Shown piece after piece: positions 10,100 to 21,111 of a stretch of 55,000 nucleotides of DNA. Each line of letters opens with the position of its first letter. The first letter of the stretch is position 1. The stretch covers positions 1 to 55,000 of the forward strand of contig JANDJZ010000121.1 of NCBI GenBank assembly GCA_027943245.1, in the 5' to 3' direction. The position numbers and the translations under genes were made by a program. Source of the stretch: Acanthamoeba sp. SK_2022b (lineage: Eukaryota > Discosea > Longamoebia > Acanthamoebidae). The notes beneath the pieces are model-generated. The model made no database searches and was not told the origin of the DNA. It was given only the letters and a program-made list of their open reading frames with translations.

Positions 10100-11838
10100 C
10101 TACACTGGACGAATGCCGGCCCACTGTCTGAGTTCTTCGTATATGGTGAAGGCCAAAATGGTGTGCGGTCCTGCCCATTGCCAAGATTGAGGTAAGTCGA
10201 GGTAGGGCAAAGAAAAGCAAAAGCGCGTACTGCGCGGTCGTACCGAGTCGCATGAACGTGGGCACGAAGCCCTTGTAGAGACCCAGGAGGCCTTCGGCCC
10301 GCCCAGTCTGTCGTCGAAATGGCGGTGAGCTCACTGCTGCAGAACCAAGTGACGGAGAGAGCACGCACCTTCACGAGGCAATCGAACATCCCGCGATAGG
10401 GCTCCGGGCCGCCAGCGGAGCGGTTCATGATGCGCGTCTTGACCACGTCGATCGGAGTCGACACGACGGCCATGGAGAACCCCGACATCATGCCCGCACT
10501 GCGCGAGCGCGCGTCGTTTCAGCGGTCCGCCCACCCGCTCGTCCAAACGTTGGTGGGTGGAGCCACGAACCAGACGTGCGCGTAAAAGTTGTCCGACTTG
10601 ATCCAGCCCTTGCCGAGGATGAAGTGCTTGCTGTGATCGTAGGCCGACATCATCGCCGCCGACAATATACACGCGCGTTGGACAGTGGGCACAACTCCCT
10701 GGATTCGTCACAGCATCGCGTGGCGTGAGACAACCCGCGCAGGCGTGGGAGACGGCGACAAGACAGCGAGGCATCACCTTGTACAAGCCGCGAATGCCCT
10801 CCGTTCGTGCGATGGTCACGAAAGCCTCGAGCGTGCTCTTGTATCGAGGCGCTCCCCCTGCTCCTTCGGCTTGCATTCGCACCTGTGGAGAGAGAGAGAG
10901 AGAGAAAGAGAAAGAGAGAGAGAGAGAGAGACCACATCGCCGCCCTCAATACGCTGCCATTCTCGTTGGAGTGCCCCCCCCCCCACCGACCAGCGCATGC
11001 GCGGGCGCACCTTGACCACGTCGGTGGGAGTGGCAATCGCAGCCCCGATGCTGCCGGCAGTGGCCCCCGCGAGCATCTTCTTCCAAAACGAAAGGCCGCC
11101 GTCTGCGATTACGCGTTCCCGAGGGAAGGGCCTTTGTCAGATGGATAAGCGTGGTGACGAGGGGGGGGGCGTCTTGCCCTTTTGGCCATTGGTTCTGTCC
11201 TCGCCGAGCAGGGTCTTGATAGGATCGTACAGCGCCAGCCTGATCGCCGCGTAGGAGCACTCACGAAGCGCCGCGGGAACGATTCTGGGCTCAGGCGTGA
11301 GCACACCTACGCTCAGCGACTGTAGCGCGACGACGACGTCTCGCAGACATGTACCCTTTGTAGAGGCCGGCTGGGCCTTCGTCGCGTAGAATCTGTAGTC
11401 CGCCGTGCATGAACCCTTTGTACTTGCGTTCTTGTTGGTCGTGCAGCGAGTGAGCGACGTGGCCACCAGGCTTGCTTTCAGGTCGCTTCGCGTGTACCTT
11501 TGCCATAGATGCGGCTGAGACCGCTCTGGGCCCTCTCGTCCTGGAGCTCGCCCTGCAGCTGCAGACGTGTCTTGACCACCTCGATGGGGTTTACAACTAA
11601 CATAGACACCCAGGGGACAGCGTCCAGGTCTTAGCACACGTAGACGCCGCATCCTTCCTGCAGCCGGCCACTAACGGTGGGGTGCGTACCAGGTAGCGGC
11701 GCGGCACAGGAGACCATCCCCAGTAGAAACTTGAGCCACACCTCTCCCTCTGGTCTCACACAGAAGACATCAGCGCGCTTCGAAGTGAATAAGCGGGGCA
11801 TTGCGGATAAGGGCCAGACAGGTACCAGCGGAGGCCAT
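10100..11838 (-). CDS. Mitochondrial carrier family (SLC25) protein
   Basis: Eleven exons: 11838-11826, 11749-11690, 11596-11498, 11430-11357, 11284-11187, 11102-11011, 10882-10778, 10698-10571, 10498-10369, 10307-10245, 10170-10100. The three carrier repeats are complete: NPIEVVKTRLQLQGELQ, TPTDVVKVRMQAEG and TPIDVVKTRIMNR, each followed by the usual second helix motif (GLYKG and variants). The protein is about 310 residues, standard for the family, and sits in the mitochondrial inner membrane. The PTVQRA and AYDHSKHFIL motifs place it near the UCP/dicarboxylate/oxaloacetate (SLC25A34/35) branch; the substrate is not determined. The first coding exon is only 13 nt. The intron starting at 11186 needs a GC donor (AATG|GCCAAA). 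Confidence 0.88.
10885..10932. repeat. (GA)n tract in an intron
   Basis: GA-rich tract that reads as (TC)n polypyrimidine immediately before the acceptor of exon 7 of the carrier gene, so it probably serves as its pyrimidine tract. Confidence 0.85.
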
Positions 11839-11957
11839 GGCCAGGAGAGGCTGTGGTCCTTTTTTGTTTTCTTTTTTGTGTTTTTCTCTTATCATTATTC
11901 CACTTTTTTCTCCCTGCACCAATCTCACAACACACATCCACTCCACGTAAGCAAAAG

Positions 11958-12377
11958 ATGGTGCGCGACCGTTTACTTCCCTACCGACGGATGGGCAGGT
12001 GCCAGTTTTAATCTTTTTTTTGGTTTTTCTAGTCGGCGTTGTTCAACTTCCAGAGCTTCCTCGTAATCCTCATGCTAGTCATTTGCACATGCACCTACAT
12101 TCGAGAACGCGCTCCTGCCCTGCTCGATCGCAACAAGCAGGGGTACGCTTTGGATTTTCTACTTGCATTTTTGGCTTCGTAAACTTATTTGTTTCATCTG
12201 TAGCGCTCTGGGCCTGTTCTGGAAGGCAGCACGCATAGGTACGTCAACACCCTCTCCCCTACGGTAGTGCACGACACACCGTTTACGTACTGAGGTTTTA
12301 TGCCAGGCGAACGAGCAAGCGGCGTAGTGTCGGCGTTCATGATCGGGATGAGCCTCTACGTGCTGTTCGTGGTGTAG
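11958..12377 (+). CDS. KISH family protein (TMEM167-like)
   Basis: Exons 11958-11960, 12033-12142, 12204-12238, 12307-12377. The protein is about 72 residues, the usual KISH length: starts MSALFNFQSFLVILMLVICT, then CTYIRERAPALLDRNKQ, LGLFWKAARIGERASG and a second membrane helix VVSAFMIGMSLYVLFVV. KISH proteins are Golgi membrane proteins needed for constitutive secretion. The first coding exon is only the ATG: the donor GTGCGC follows it directly, and the next codon is the first base of exon 2. The final exon's tail is imperfectly duplicated just downstream (12383-12422). Confidence 0.92.
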
Positions 12378-12382
12378 GGTTA

Positions 12383-12422
12383 GCGTTCATGATCAGGGTG
12401 AGCCTCTCCGTGCTGTTCGTGG
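12383..12422 (+). repeat. Tandem duplicate of the KISH terminal exon tail
   Basis: The segment 12334-12371 (from GCGTTCATGATCGGGATGAG to the last codons) recurs at 12383-12422 with a few substitutions, directly after the stop codon and a GGTTA spacer. It has no reading role now. Confidence 0.85.
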
Positions 12423-12429
12423 GGGGTTG

Positions 12430-12840
12430 GTTATTGGGGGAAAGCCACACTACAACGCACATAACGCTGCACACATCACATGACACAATACTGCTCCACC
12501 ACTGCTTGTGCCTCCAACTTTGCCCAGATTGTGGTAGATAGAGCCAGGCAGAGTGCACTACCTCTGCTTGTAGGAGATGCTCAGCACAGTTAATGCGTTC
12601 TGCCTGCTTTAACCTGCCACCTGCAGCAGGAAGAGGCGCCAAGCAGGACTGAACCAGAGCGTAGCAGAGAGATGGTGCTGATGACCTCCTGGCACATCTT
12701 GGCTTACCAAATTTTCAGTGTGCTTTGAGGAAGTAGGCCAGGGAGTACATCAACAAGGCTCTCCACAGCACTGCTCACATAACATCATCTCTTGCCAGCA
12801 AGGAGCAATCCTCTTGTGCTTTTGTTCTTTGGGTCATCTG
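12430..12840. other. Non-coding, CpG-poor stretch, probable repeat relic
   Basis: No credible exon on either strand. The base style differs from the neighbours: few CpG and many TG/CA. It resembles the CpG-free block at 27545-29296 in style, though no shared sequence was found by eye. It may also contain the promoter of the following NDP-kinase gene. Confidence 0.4.
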
Positions 12841-12884
12841 TCGTGGGCTATACAAAATTGTTCATTTTTGTCGTTTCGAGGAAG

Positions 12885-13710
12885 ATGAAGAGGCAGTTAA
12901 CGCTGGGCATCATCAAACCGGACATCCTCGTGCCCTCCCTCCCTCTCCTCCTCCAGCGACGACCCGCTCTTACTCTGCAGTCACTCTATCTCAATCCTCC
13001 ACATATCCTACTCTCCTCATCTTCAACTGCCCCGGGCGTAGTGGCACCATCTCTATCAAATGAATCGCTTACGCCGCTCGAAGAAATTCTAAACATGATA
13101 AAACGCAACGGATTTGAGATCGTGCGAAGTAAAATGCTGGATCTGCCTATCGAGGAGGCTGAACGATTTTACGCTGAACACGAGGGCAAATTTTTCTACC
13201 AGCGACTTGTGGCCTTCTTGACGAGGTGCTCTGTCTGCCACACTACTCAGCGCTACGTTTGAATAATCATCGGATAATCGTGATTTTTTTTAGTGGGCCG
13301 ATTATTCCATTGATTTTAGAACGGGAGGACGCCATCGCGCAGTGGCGTGCGCTCATGGGCCCCACCCACATTCGACGGTGCCGTGCACCCCTCAAACATT
13401 TATTTTATTTTTTTATTTTATTTTATAAATTTTAAATCAAATCTTTTTTTTGTTTAGATCGAGGGTGGAGGCGCCGAACAGCATCCGCGGTCGGTTTGCT
13501 GCCTCTGACACGCGCAACGCTACGCACGGATCCGGTACCGTCCCGCCACGCCAACATGTCCCCGCTTTGCTGCTTCACTCCCCTCGCTCACTGCTAACAA
13601 CTGTTGCTTGCTCCACGTTCCACCTCCACTACACCAAAAAAGACTCGACCGAGAGCGCGCGACGAGAGATCGCCTTCTTCTTCCCCGACTTTGAACTGCC
13701 GCCACAATAA
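12885..13710 (+). CDS. NME6: Nucleoside diphosphate kinase, NME6 type
   Basis: Exons 12885-13225, 13294-13377, 13458-13534, 13643-13710. It starts MKRQLTLGIIKPD, then FYAEHEGKFFYQRLVAFL, GPIIPLILEREDAIAQWR, LMGPTHIRR, and the active-site loop DTRNATHGSDS with the phosphorylated His. It ends REIAFFFPDFELPP, as in NME6 rather than NME1. NME6 moves phosphate between nucleoside tri- and diphosphates and is mitochondrial in animals. An insert of about 45 Pro/Ser/Leu-rich residues separates KPD from LEEILNMIKRNGF, longer than in known homologues. An upstream in-frame extension to about 12792 exists, but Met 12885 matches the family start. The stop overlaps an AATAAA sequence. Confidence 0.88.
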
Positions 13711-13770
13711 ACAGCCACGCAGCGGCACCCACACGACCAACTTACACGGTGATCTCTATCACTCACTCAC

Positions 13771-13771
13771 A

Positions 13772-13818
<47 letters not shown>
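13771..13818. repeat. (CA)n microsatellite between convergent genes
   Basis: About 24 CA units between the 3' ends of the NDP-kinase and PTPS genes. Confidence 0.95.
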
Positions 13819-13820
<2 letters not shown>

Positions 13821-13853
13821 CACCACAGCGGGACAGAGAGGTGGGTGAAGCCT

Positions 13854-14710
13854 TTACTCGCCCCGGTAGATCACCACATTGTTTTCGGTTTCGTGCACGC
13901 GCACTTCGTGCAACAGACCTGGCGGCAACACAAGAGGAGGAGAGGCGCGTGAGCAACCGATGATGATGATGACAAGCACGCAGGTGGATATGCGGCGAGG
14001 GCGCACCTGGAGATGGGAGCAGGTCGCTGAGTCGCTGCCAGCAGTAGATGGCGACGTTTTCCGTCGTGCTCACCCTCTCCTTGAACCATTCCACGTCCAA
14101 GTCCAGATTCTGCATTCAGAGAGAGTGAGCACACATTGTGGCTTGGTGGTGACCTTCGCACACGACACGACACGACACACGCACGACAAGCCACAAACAA
14201 CACACACAAACCTTATGATCAAGAGGACCGAGGATGGCCCTGTGCATGATCTCCTTCAACTCCACCAGGTTCATGACCATGCCCGTTACAGGGTCCACCT
14301 GGCGGCACACAAAATTATTACTACTAATAATGTTTATTAAAAGGAAACTAATAATAAGATATCGGGCAATATTGTGTCCCATGTACGAATTGAGGTATTA
14401 AAAAATAAGCATGCATGTATTTTATTATTTGTATAAGAATAATAATAATAATAATAATATAAAGTTAAAAAATGGTTACCTCTCCTTTGAGGAGGACCTC
14501 TACGGTGTAGTTGTGTCCGTGGCCGTTGGGGTTGTTGCATTTGCCGTAAAGCTCCCGATTGTCCTCGTTGGAGAGCTGTGGGGCATGCAGCCTGTGCGCT
14601 GCAGAGAACGTCTCCCTTCTGCTCAAAATCACCACTGGTCGCTTCGCTTCATTTGATGAAGCGGAAGAGGCTGTGGATGAGGAAGAGGGCTGCCTATGTT
14701 GCAGGGCCAT
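13854..14710 (-). CDS. PTS: 6-pyruvoyl-tetrahydropterin synthase
   Basis: Exons 14710-14480, 14298-14212, 14109-14007, 13918-13854; 161 residues. After a Ser-rich N-terminal tail the whole family pattern is present: [13 protein letters not shown] (zinc His), [13 protein letters not shown] (catalytic Cys and two zinc His), [34 protein letters not shown], and the terminal [13 protein letters not shown]. The enzyme converts 7,8-dihydroneopterin triphosphate to 6-pyruvoyl-tetrahydropterin in tetrahydrobiopterin synthesis, acting as a cytosolic hexamer. All catalytic and metal residues are conserved, so it should be active. The gene converges on the NDP kinase. Confidence 0.95.
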
Positions 14711-14840
14711 GGTGCAGCAGAATATTGCCGCCTACGAGTCCGTGCAAGTTCAACGTTGCTTTAAAAAAAACAAAGATTATTACATTTATACACAAAAGAA
14801 AAGTGCGAATAAAAGAAAAACTCTGAGATAAAGATTGAAG

Positions 14841-15302
14841 ATGGACCGAAGCAGGGAAGAGGACGAAGAGGGAGGCCAATTCGACGAATTTGAAGACGAT
14901 TACGAGGATGACGAATACTTGGAGGATGAGGTTGTTGACGAGCAGCAGGGCGAGGATCCTTACTACACATACGCAATGACTGAGGATATGCCCAGTGCTG
15001 ATTTCACGCCCGAGCAGCCGCACGCTGCGGTTCAGATGCGAAGGAGCACCTCTGCCGGCAGAAGGAGCCTACGCTCGAGCAGCGCATCTTCGCGAAGTAG
15101 AATGGCGCGAATGGCACGGTGGACAGCCGACGCCTGGAACGGCACCAAGTCGTTGTTCCTTGGCCCGCTCTTCATAGGCATGGCGCTCGGGGTGGGCATC
15201 TCGCTCGGCCGCGCCACCTTTCTTGTCGCGATGCAGCGCACCACGAGCCTGCTACTCGGGCCCAGCGGCTCTGTACGGTTCGGCATAGCTGCACGACAGT
15301 AA
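14841..15302 (+). CDS. Small acidic protein with one C-terminal membrane helix
   Basis: Intronless, 153 residues from Met 14841, divergent from PTPS. The N-terminal third is strongly acidic (EEDEEGGQFDEFEDDYEDDE), followed by an Arg/Ser-rich basic patch (RRSLRSSSASSRSRMARMAR) and a hydrophobic stretch (LGPLFIGMALGVGISLG), then a short tail. An acidic cytosolic domain plus one anchor near the C-terminus is the layout of TOM22-type mitochondrial receptors, but I see no diagnostic motif, so that is only a suggestion. Confidence 0.5.
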   Translation: MDRSREEDEEGGQFDEFEDDYEDDEYLEDEVVDEQQGEDPYYTYAMTEDMPSADFTPEQPHAAVQMRRSTSAGRRSLRSSSASSRSRMARMARWTADAWNGTKSLFLGPLFIGMALGVGISLGRATFLVAMQRTTSLLLGPSGSVRFGIAARQ

Positions 15303-15619
15303 ACGAGTTGTACAATGCAGATTTCTACATCCATCTTCTCTGTTCAGCTGTATAAGGATGACGATTGAGGCTTCAGGTTGAATGGTTTATTGAACAAACG
15401 GTGAGGATGCACATGAGAGGTGGGAGATGCTCTTACACATACCACCCACAAGAACACGATGAACGAGAAGGAGGAAGCCAGCGAGCGACATGCATGAAGA
15501 ATTGTACAAGGACGCTTGCGCAGGCCGAGAGATAGATGGAGAGATAAAACAAAATGGAGGGATTGCAATAAATAAACAACAGAAGCGAGAAGAGGGGTTC
15601 ATGGTTGGCGTTGCTCACG
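15303..15619. other. Intergenic region with no gene seen
   Basis: Open frames here on the minus strand are hydrophobic and low-complexity with no conserved segment. The interval must hold the 3' ends of the acidic-protein gene and VPS4, which converge here. Confidence 0.6.
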
Positions 15620-17511
<1,892 letters not shown>

Positions 17512-17525
17512 GTTTCCCTCCTCTA

Positions 17526-18242
17526 ATCAATTCAACCCCAAGAAACGGTGCTCTCTGGGCACCTCCTGCGTGTACAGGAAACGAGAAGGAGGCAGATCGA
17601 TCGATTGCTGATGCAAGGGGAATTCCTCTCCTGTTTGCTGACGTCTTTTTCATTCGCCTTTTTAAAGTCCGCGTGCGCCGGCAAAATCGTTGGTCGTGCC
17701 CGCCAAAACCGCGTTTTGCCGCCAAAAAGAAAACTTTTCCGTTGTGGGCTGAGCGGCGGCGCTGGCTGCCAGCGGGCGTGCACGCAAGGAGGAGGGGCAG
17801 CAGCGGGCGGGCAGCGAGGACATCTCCAGGCCCACAAGGGCAGGTGACGAGAAGAAGACCGGCATGCAGACCCATGCAGGCCTGCAGAAGGAGTCGCTGA
17901 CCGCGTCAGTGGACATCGTCCACTCCCGGCTCCCGCTTCCTGCGCAGCACTTCGAGCACGGTAGGCCGACCACTTGCCCTCCCTCTCTCCTCTGGAAATG
18001 CGTGTCACTGCACAATCCTCCCCCTGGGGCTGCTCACTTTTCGCCCCCCCCCTCTCCGCATAGCGCAACTCTTGTCGCCACGGCGCAACTCTTGTCTCCA
18101 CTGCCCGCTTTCCAGGTTGAACTGCTGCCTGAGTTCATCAAGGTAAGCCTCATGCCACGCCACACCGTGTCAATGCAGACGTGAATGCGCAAACTCACCA
18201 CATGATATGCGGTCGGGGTGGTCATCTGTGTGGTCGTGGTCG

Positions 18243-18275
<33 letters not shown>

Positions 18276-18785
18276 TGTGGCAGCGTGGTGTAGGCTGAAA
18301 GTGATGCAGCGTGCATACAAGAAGGCGGTGTTGACGCGGAAGCGCGTGGGGGCTGACCAGCACGGAGAAGTGGAGCTGGATCATGATCGTCGGGTGGGGC
18401 TCGTCGGTTGGGAGACCCTAAGGATTCGAGCTCGACCATGGAGACCATCATCACCAGGAGTGCAGCAGCAGGAGATCTTTTGCCCCAGTGCATGGCACAC
18501 CCCTCAGTGGACAGTGCCTCACCCACCCATTCATGTCCTGTGCGACCGCACTGTGTGTTCAGCAGGTCACCAGTTACACCCATTCTTGCGCAACCCTGTG
18601 GGCGCGCTTGCCATTCTCGAGGCCACACTGTACACTCACACACGCATCGCCGTCTGAGGCCCCTCTCCCTCTCCACTCAGGCCCACGCCCGTCTCCACTG
18701 GATCGTGGCCACCATTGTGAAGGACAACCCATGGAGCCAAACGTGTTGGAGGACCGCGCTGCTGTCTAGCCTCATCCGCGACCAG
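17526..18785. other. Region between VPS4 and the transposon, no assignable gene
   Basis: Holds the VPS4 upstream region and a (TG)n tract at 18243-18290. The plus strand has an open stretch 17864-18184 (start MQTHAGLQKESLTASVDIVH) and another from 18408 running to the transposon edge (VATIVKDNPWSQTCWRTALL). Neither resembles a family I know. They may be pieces of a gene interrupted by the element. Confidence 0.4.
18243..18290. repeat. (TG)n microsatellite
   Basis: Interrupted TG repeat in the region left of the transposon. Confidence 0.9.
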
Positions 18786-18787
18786 TA

Positions 18788-18828
18788 TTCCGGTTCTCTC
18801 GGGACCGTGGCACTGTGCACCTTTTTTT
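18788..18828 (+). repeat. Left terminal inverted repeat of the transposon
   Basis: Begins TTCCGGTTCTCTCGGGACCG and ends in a T run. It matches the reverse complement of 21071-21111 with one clear mismatch (G/A in the CTC-GGG step). A TA lies just outside. Confidence 0.9.
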
Positions 18829-18917
18829 CTTACACGAAAAAGGGCATTAGTACCAGTCTTACCGGGGCAAGGGCCTACGTTTTTTTTCTTATGCGACAAA
18901 CTCTGTAAGGCCTGTGG

Positions 18918-19970
18918 ATGAGCAAGGAGAAAAGGGTGGCGGAGGGGCGAACGTTACGGCGTATCAATTCCAGAAAGTGGCAGGCCGTGGGGGTTGCAGA
19001 GCCCTTGAAGTGGGTGGCAATTAGAAGTAAAGTCAAGAGCCACCCAGAATGGACCCACAAGCAGATTGCAAATGCTGTTGGATGTTCTGTCTCACTGGTC
19101 CACAAGGTGCAGCAAAGGGGGAGAGCAGGAGAGGAGGAGCCGCGAAAGCATGGGACTGGCCAGCGACGACAGATGGAGGCGCACCACATCGACCTGATGG
19201 TGGCACTTCTCGAGACAGAAGAAGCAGGAAAGTCAGCGCACACGATTAAAGATGTTCAGCGCAAAATCGAGGAGGCAACAGGGGAAAGATGGGGTTGCAG
19301 TACCCTAAATCGAAATCTCAATCGCGAGCACTCTCGGCAGAAAGCCACCTTCGAGGACCCACAAAAGTGGCTGCCCACGAACTGCCAACTCTACAACGAT
19401 TTTCTACTCTGGCGCCTCACTGTGCCCATCCGGCAGCATTACCACGTCAAAGTGTTTGACGAAGCCAGAGTCGACCGCACCCATCTTGGTAATTTAATCA
19501 TCTGGTCTCGACGTGGTCAACGCCCCCTTCGCGAGCGCTACCGTCGAGATATCGTAGTCAAAAGCTGGACAATAATGGTGCTCACACTTCTCAACGACAG
19601 CTTTCCACTCATCTACACCCTCACCAAGAACGCAAGTAACGGCGATAAATTTATAGATTTTATATCAGAAATCATTCCCTTTATTTTTCTGGACAACATC
19701 ATCCTCGGCAACAACTGCTCTTTTCATCAGAAAGGGTGGGCAAGTGAGACGGCCCAAGGCATGATTGAGGCAGTAGGTGGAAAGTACAAGTTGCTTCCCA
19801 AATACTGCCCCGAGTTCAGCCCGGCGGAAAGAGTTTTTAGTTTTTTGAAGACCCTCCTGTGTACCTCATTTCATTCTAAAGATACTCTTTTACTCTCCAT
19901 CATTTCGATTTTAAATAAGATAACAATGCCCTTGATGCTCTCGTGGTATCAGTCTTGTGGCTGGTTGTAA
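18918..19970 (+). CDS. Transposase, Tc1/mariner-like DDE superfamily
   Basis: One intronless frame, 350 residues from Met 18918. N-terminal helix-turn-helix: WTHKQIANAVGCSVSLVHKV. The catalytic core shows VFDEARVD (first acidic residue), FIFLDNIILGNNCSFHQKGW (second), and LLPKYCPEFSPAERVFSFLK (third, Glu). The usual second motif is Asp-Asn-x-Ser/Pro-x-His. Here the best match is GNNCSFH, with Asn where Asp is expected; the earlier LDN could serve instead but would give 44 residues to the Glu, longer than described spacings. The protein may therefore be inactive. Tc1-type enzymes cut at the inverted repeats and insert at TA, which fits the flanks. Confidence 0.85.
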   Translation: MSKEKRVAEGRTLRRINSRKWQAVGVAEPLKWVAIRSKVKSHPEWTHKQIANAVGCSVSLVHKVQQRGRAGEEEPRKHGTGQRRQMEAHHIDLMVALLETEEAGKSAHTIKDVQRKIEEATGERWGCSTLNRNLNREHSRQKATFEDPQKWLPTNCQLYNDFLLWRLTVPIRQHYHVKVFDEARVDRTHLGNLIIWSRRGQRPLRERYRRDIVVKSWTIMVLTLLNDSFPLIYTLTKNASNGDKFIDFISEIIPFIFLDNIILGNNCSFHQKGWASETAQGMIEAVGGKYKLLPKYCPEFSPAERVFSFLKTLLCTSFHSKDTLLLSIISILNKITMPLMLSWYQSCGWL

Positions 19971-19979
19971 TAAATGAGT

Positions 19980-20600
19980 TTATTCATCATTTTCCAGATC
20001 TCTGTCTTCATCTTCCCCAACATCTTTGGCCATTCGTTCCTCCGCTTCTTGTCGTTCATCTTCTGCAATGAGGCGATCACTTTCATGCTCGAGTTCCTCT
20101 TTACGCTGACGAATGTAGGCAAGCTGCTCCTCTGATCCAAGTGGGGGGGACTTGGCCTTCAGCTCTTGGTTAATTCGAGAGACAATTGCCTTGTTCTTCT
20201 TGTACAAATGACGTGCCTGAGTGAATCGTTCAGCGAGAAGGGCGATCATGTTGCTTCACTCTCGTGTGCCGATCTTTGTCGAGTACTTGTCTGGATCGAT
20301 TGCCACCAGCTTCGCCAGCTCACTCTCACACCAATCCTTCCATGAAAGCTCCGGCTGCAGACGAAGTAATCCATCTCGCTCCTTCTTCAGCTGTGCATCC
20401 TCATCTTTCTTCTGTTTTTTCGCTTGTTCCTTTTCTCATTTCTTCTCATTGGCTCGCCATTTCCATTCTTCTGGATGTAGATCGAGTCGTCCACACATCT
20501 CGATACCACCGCATTTTTCTTCCTCGTTGCACGAATGTTTGTTTGAGAGAAGGATCTGGTGGCAGTGTTTGCGACACACCGCTTTGGCTTTCATGAGTGT
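19980..20600 (-). pseudogene. Transposon passenger ORF: Cys/His motif plus coiled coil, two in-frame TGA
   Basis: Reading leftward from an ATG that overlaps the stop of the SAM frame (TCATGAAAGCC), one frame runs to a terminal stop near 19980 but contains two TGA codons. Segment 1 is Cys/His-rich (KAVCRKHCHQ ... CNEEEKCGGIEMCGRL). Segment 2 is charged and helical with WKDWCESELAKLVAIDPDKY. Segment 3 (20249-19980, MIALLAERFTQARHLYKK) is a coiled coil ending in an acidic tail. Meaningful protein continues across both TGAs in the same frame, and each could be a decayed CGA (Arg). It looks like one passenger protein now broken, though readthrough cannot be excluded from sequence alone. Confidence 0.65.
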
Positions 20601-20974
20601 GTGATGTTGAGAGGGTCGATGTAGATGGGAGAAGAGGGAGGAAGAGGAGATGATGGGCGGGAATAAAAAGATGGGGTCGGGGGGGGAGAGAGAGCTGGTG
20701 GTATAGGCTGTGAGGCTTGTCTATTGGCGTCATAGTCAGCTTTCCCTTCCATCACTGCCACCATCAAGCGCTTTCGGTCGCCAAGGTGGAGCATTCCCAT
20801 CGCTGTTAGGTCATCGTCGGAGATGTGAACAATGCTACTGAAGGTCGTGAAGCCGTGCTCTCGCAACAGGGGAAGAAGGTCAAAAACCCCCTTTTGCTCC
20901 GCCCAGGCCTCGACTGTTGCCTGCTCTCTTCTCAAGGCCTCCTCTCGGCGCTGCGCCCCCTCTTGGTCGTTCAT
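20591..20974 (-). CDS. SAM-domain passenger protein of the transposon
   Basis: From Met 20974 (MNDQEGAQRREEALRREQA); the frame is open from 21064, inside the right repeat. A sterile-alpha-motif pattern is visible: VEAWAEQKGVFDLLPLLREH, GFTTFSSIVHISDDDLTAMG, MLHLGDRKRLMVAV. A Pro/Ser-rich tail follows, ending ITHS. SAM domains mediate protein-protein or RNA contacts. The stop overlaps the start of the next leftward frame by ATGA, so the two may originally have been one protein separated by a frameshift. It lies wholly inside the inverted repeats, so it would move with the element. No intron is seen. Confidence 0.7.
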   Translation of the reverse strand: MNDQEGAQRREEALRREQATVEAWAEQKGVFDLLPLLREHGFTTFSSIVHISDDDLTAMGMLHLGDRKRLMVAVMEGKADYDANRQASQPIPPALSPPPTPSFYSRPSSPLPPSSPIYIDPLNITHS

Positions 20975-21070
20975 GTGGTTGGTGTAGACAAATAGGTCGG
21001 TGTAGCATGTTTCAGTTTTCTTATGCCCAGCCCACATAAAAAAAAAAGTGTACAGTCTATTCACATACGA

Positions 21071-21111
21071 AAAAAAAGGTGCACAGTGCCACGGTCCTGA
21101 GAGAACCGGAA
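21071..21111 (-). repeat. Right terminal inverted repeat of the transposon
   Basis: Reverse complement of the left repeat, ending GAGAGAACCGGAA, with TA at 21112-21113 just outside. Confidence 0.9.

Larger units (their letters stand above)
18788..21111 (+). mobile_element. TA-flanked DNA transposon (Tc1/mariner/IS630 superfamily) with passenger gene
   Basis: The ends are inverted repeats of about 40 bases: TTCCGGTTCTCTC(G/A)GGACCGT and onward through GGCACTGTGCACC plus a T run, at 18788 and, inverted, ending at 21111. A TA dinucleotide flanks each end (18786-18787 and 21112-21113), the target-site duplication expected of this superfamily. The 2.3-kb interior holds a rightward transposase gene and, converging on it with a gap of about 10 bases, leftward genes including a SAM-domain protein. 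Nothing else fits inside. Short T/A runs sit just inside both repeats. Confidence 0.88.

Noticed and set aside
19980..20600. TGA recoded as an amino acid across the genome
   Set aside because: TGA is used as a terminal stop in several well-supported genes here (for example VPS4-neighbour KISH uses TAG but GH65, RING and the phosphatase end in TGA), so genome-wide reassignment is excluded; only local readthrough remains possible.
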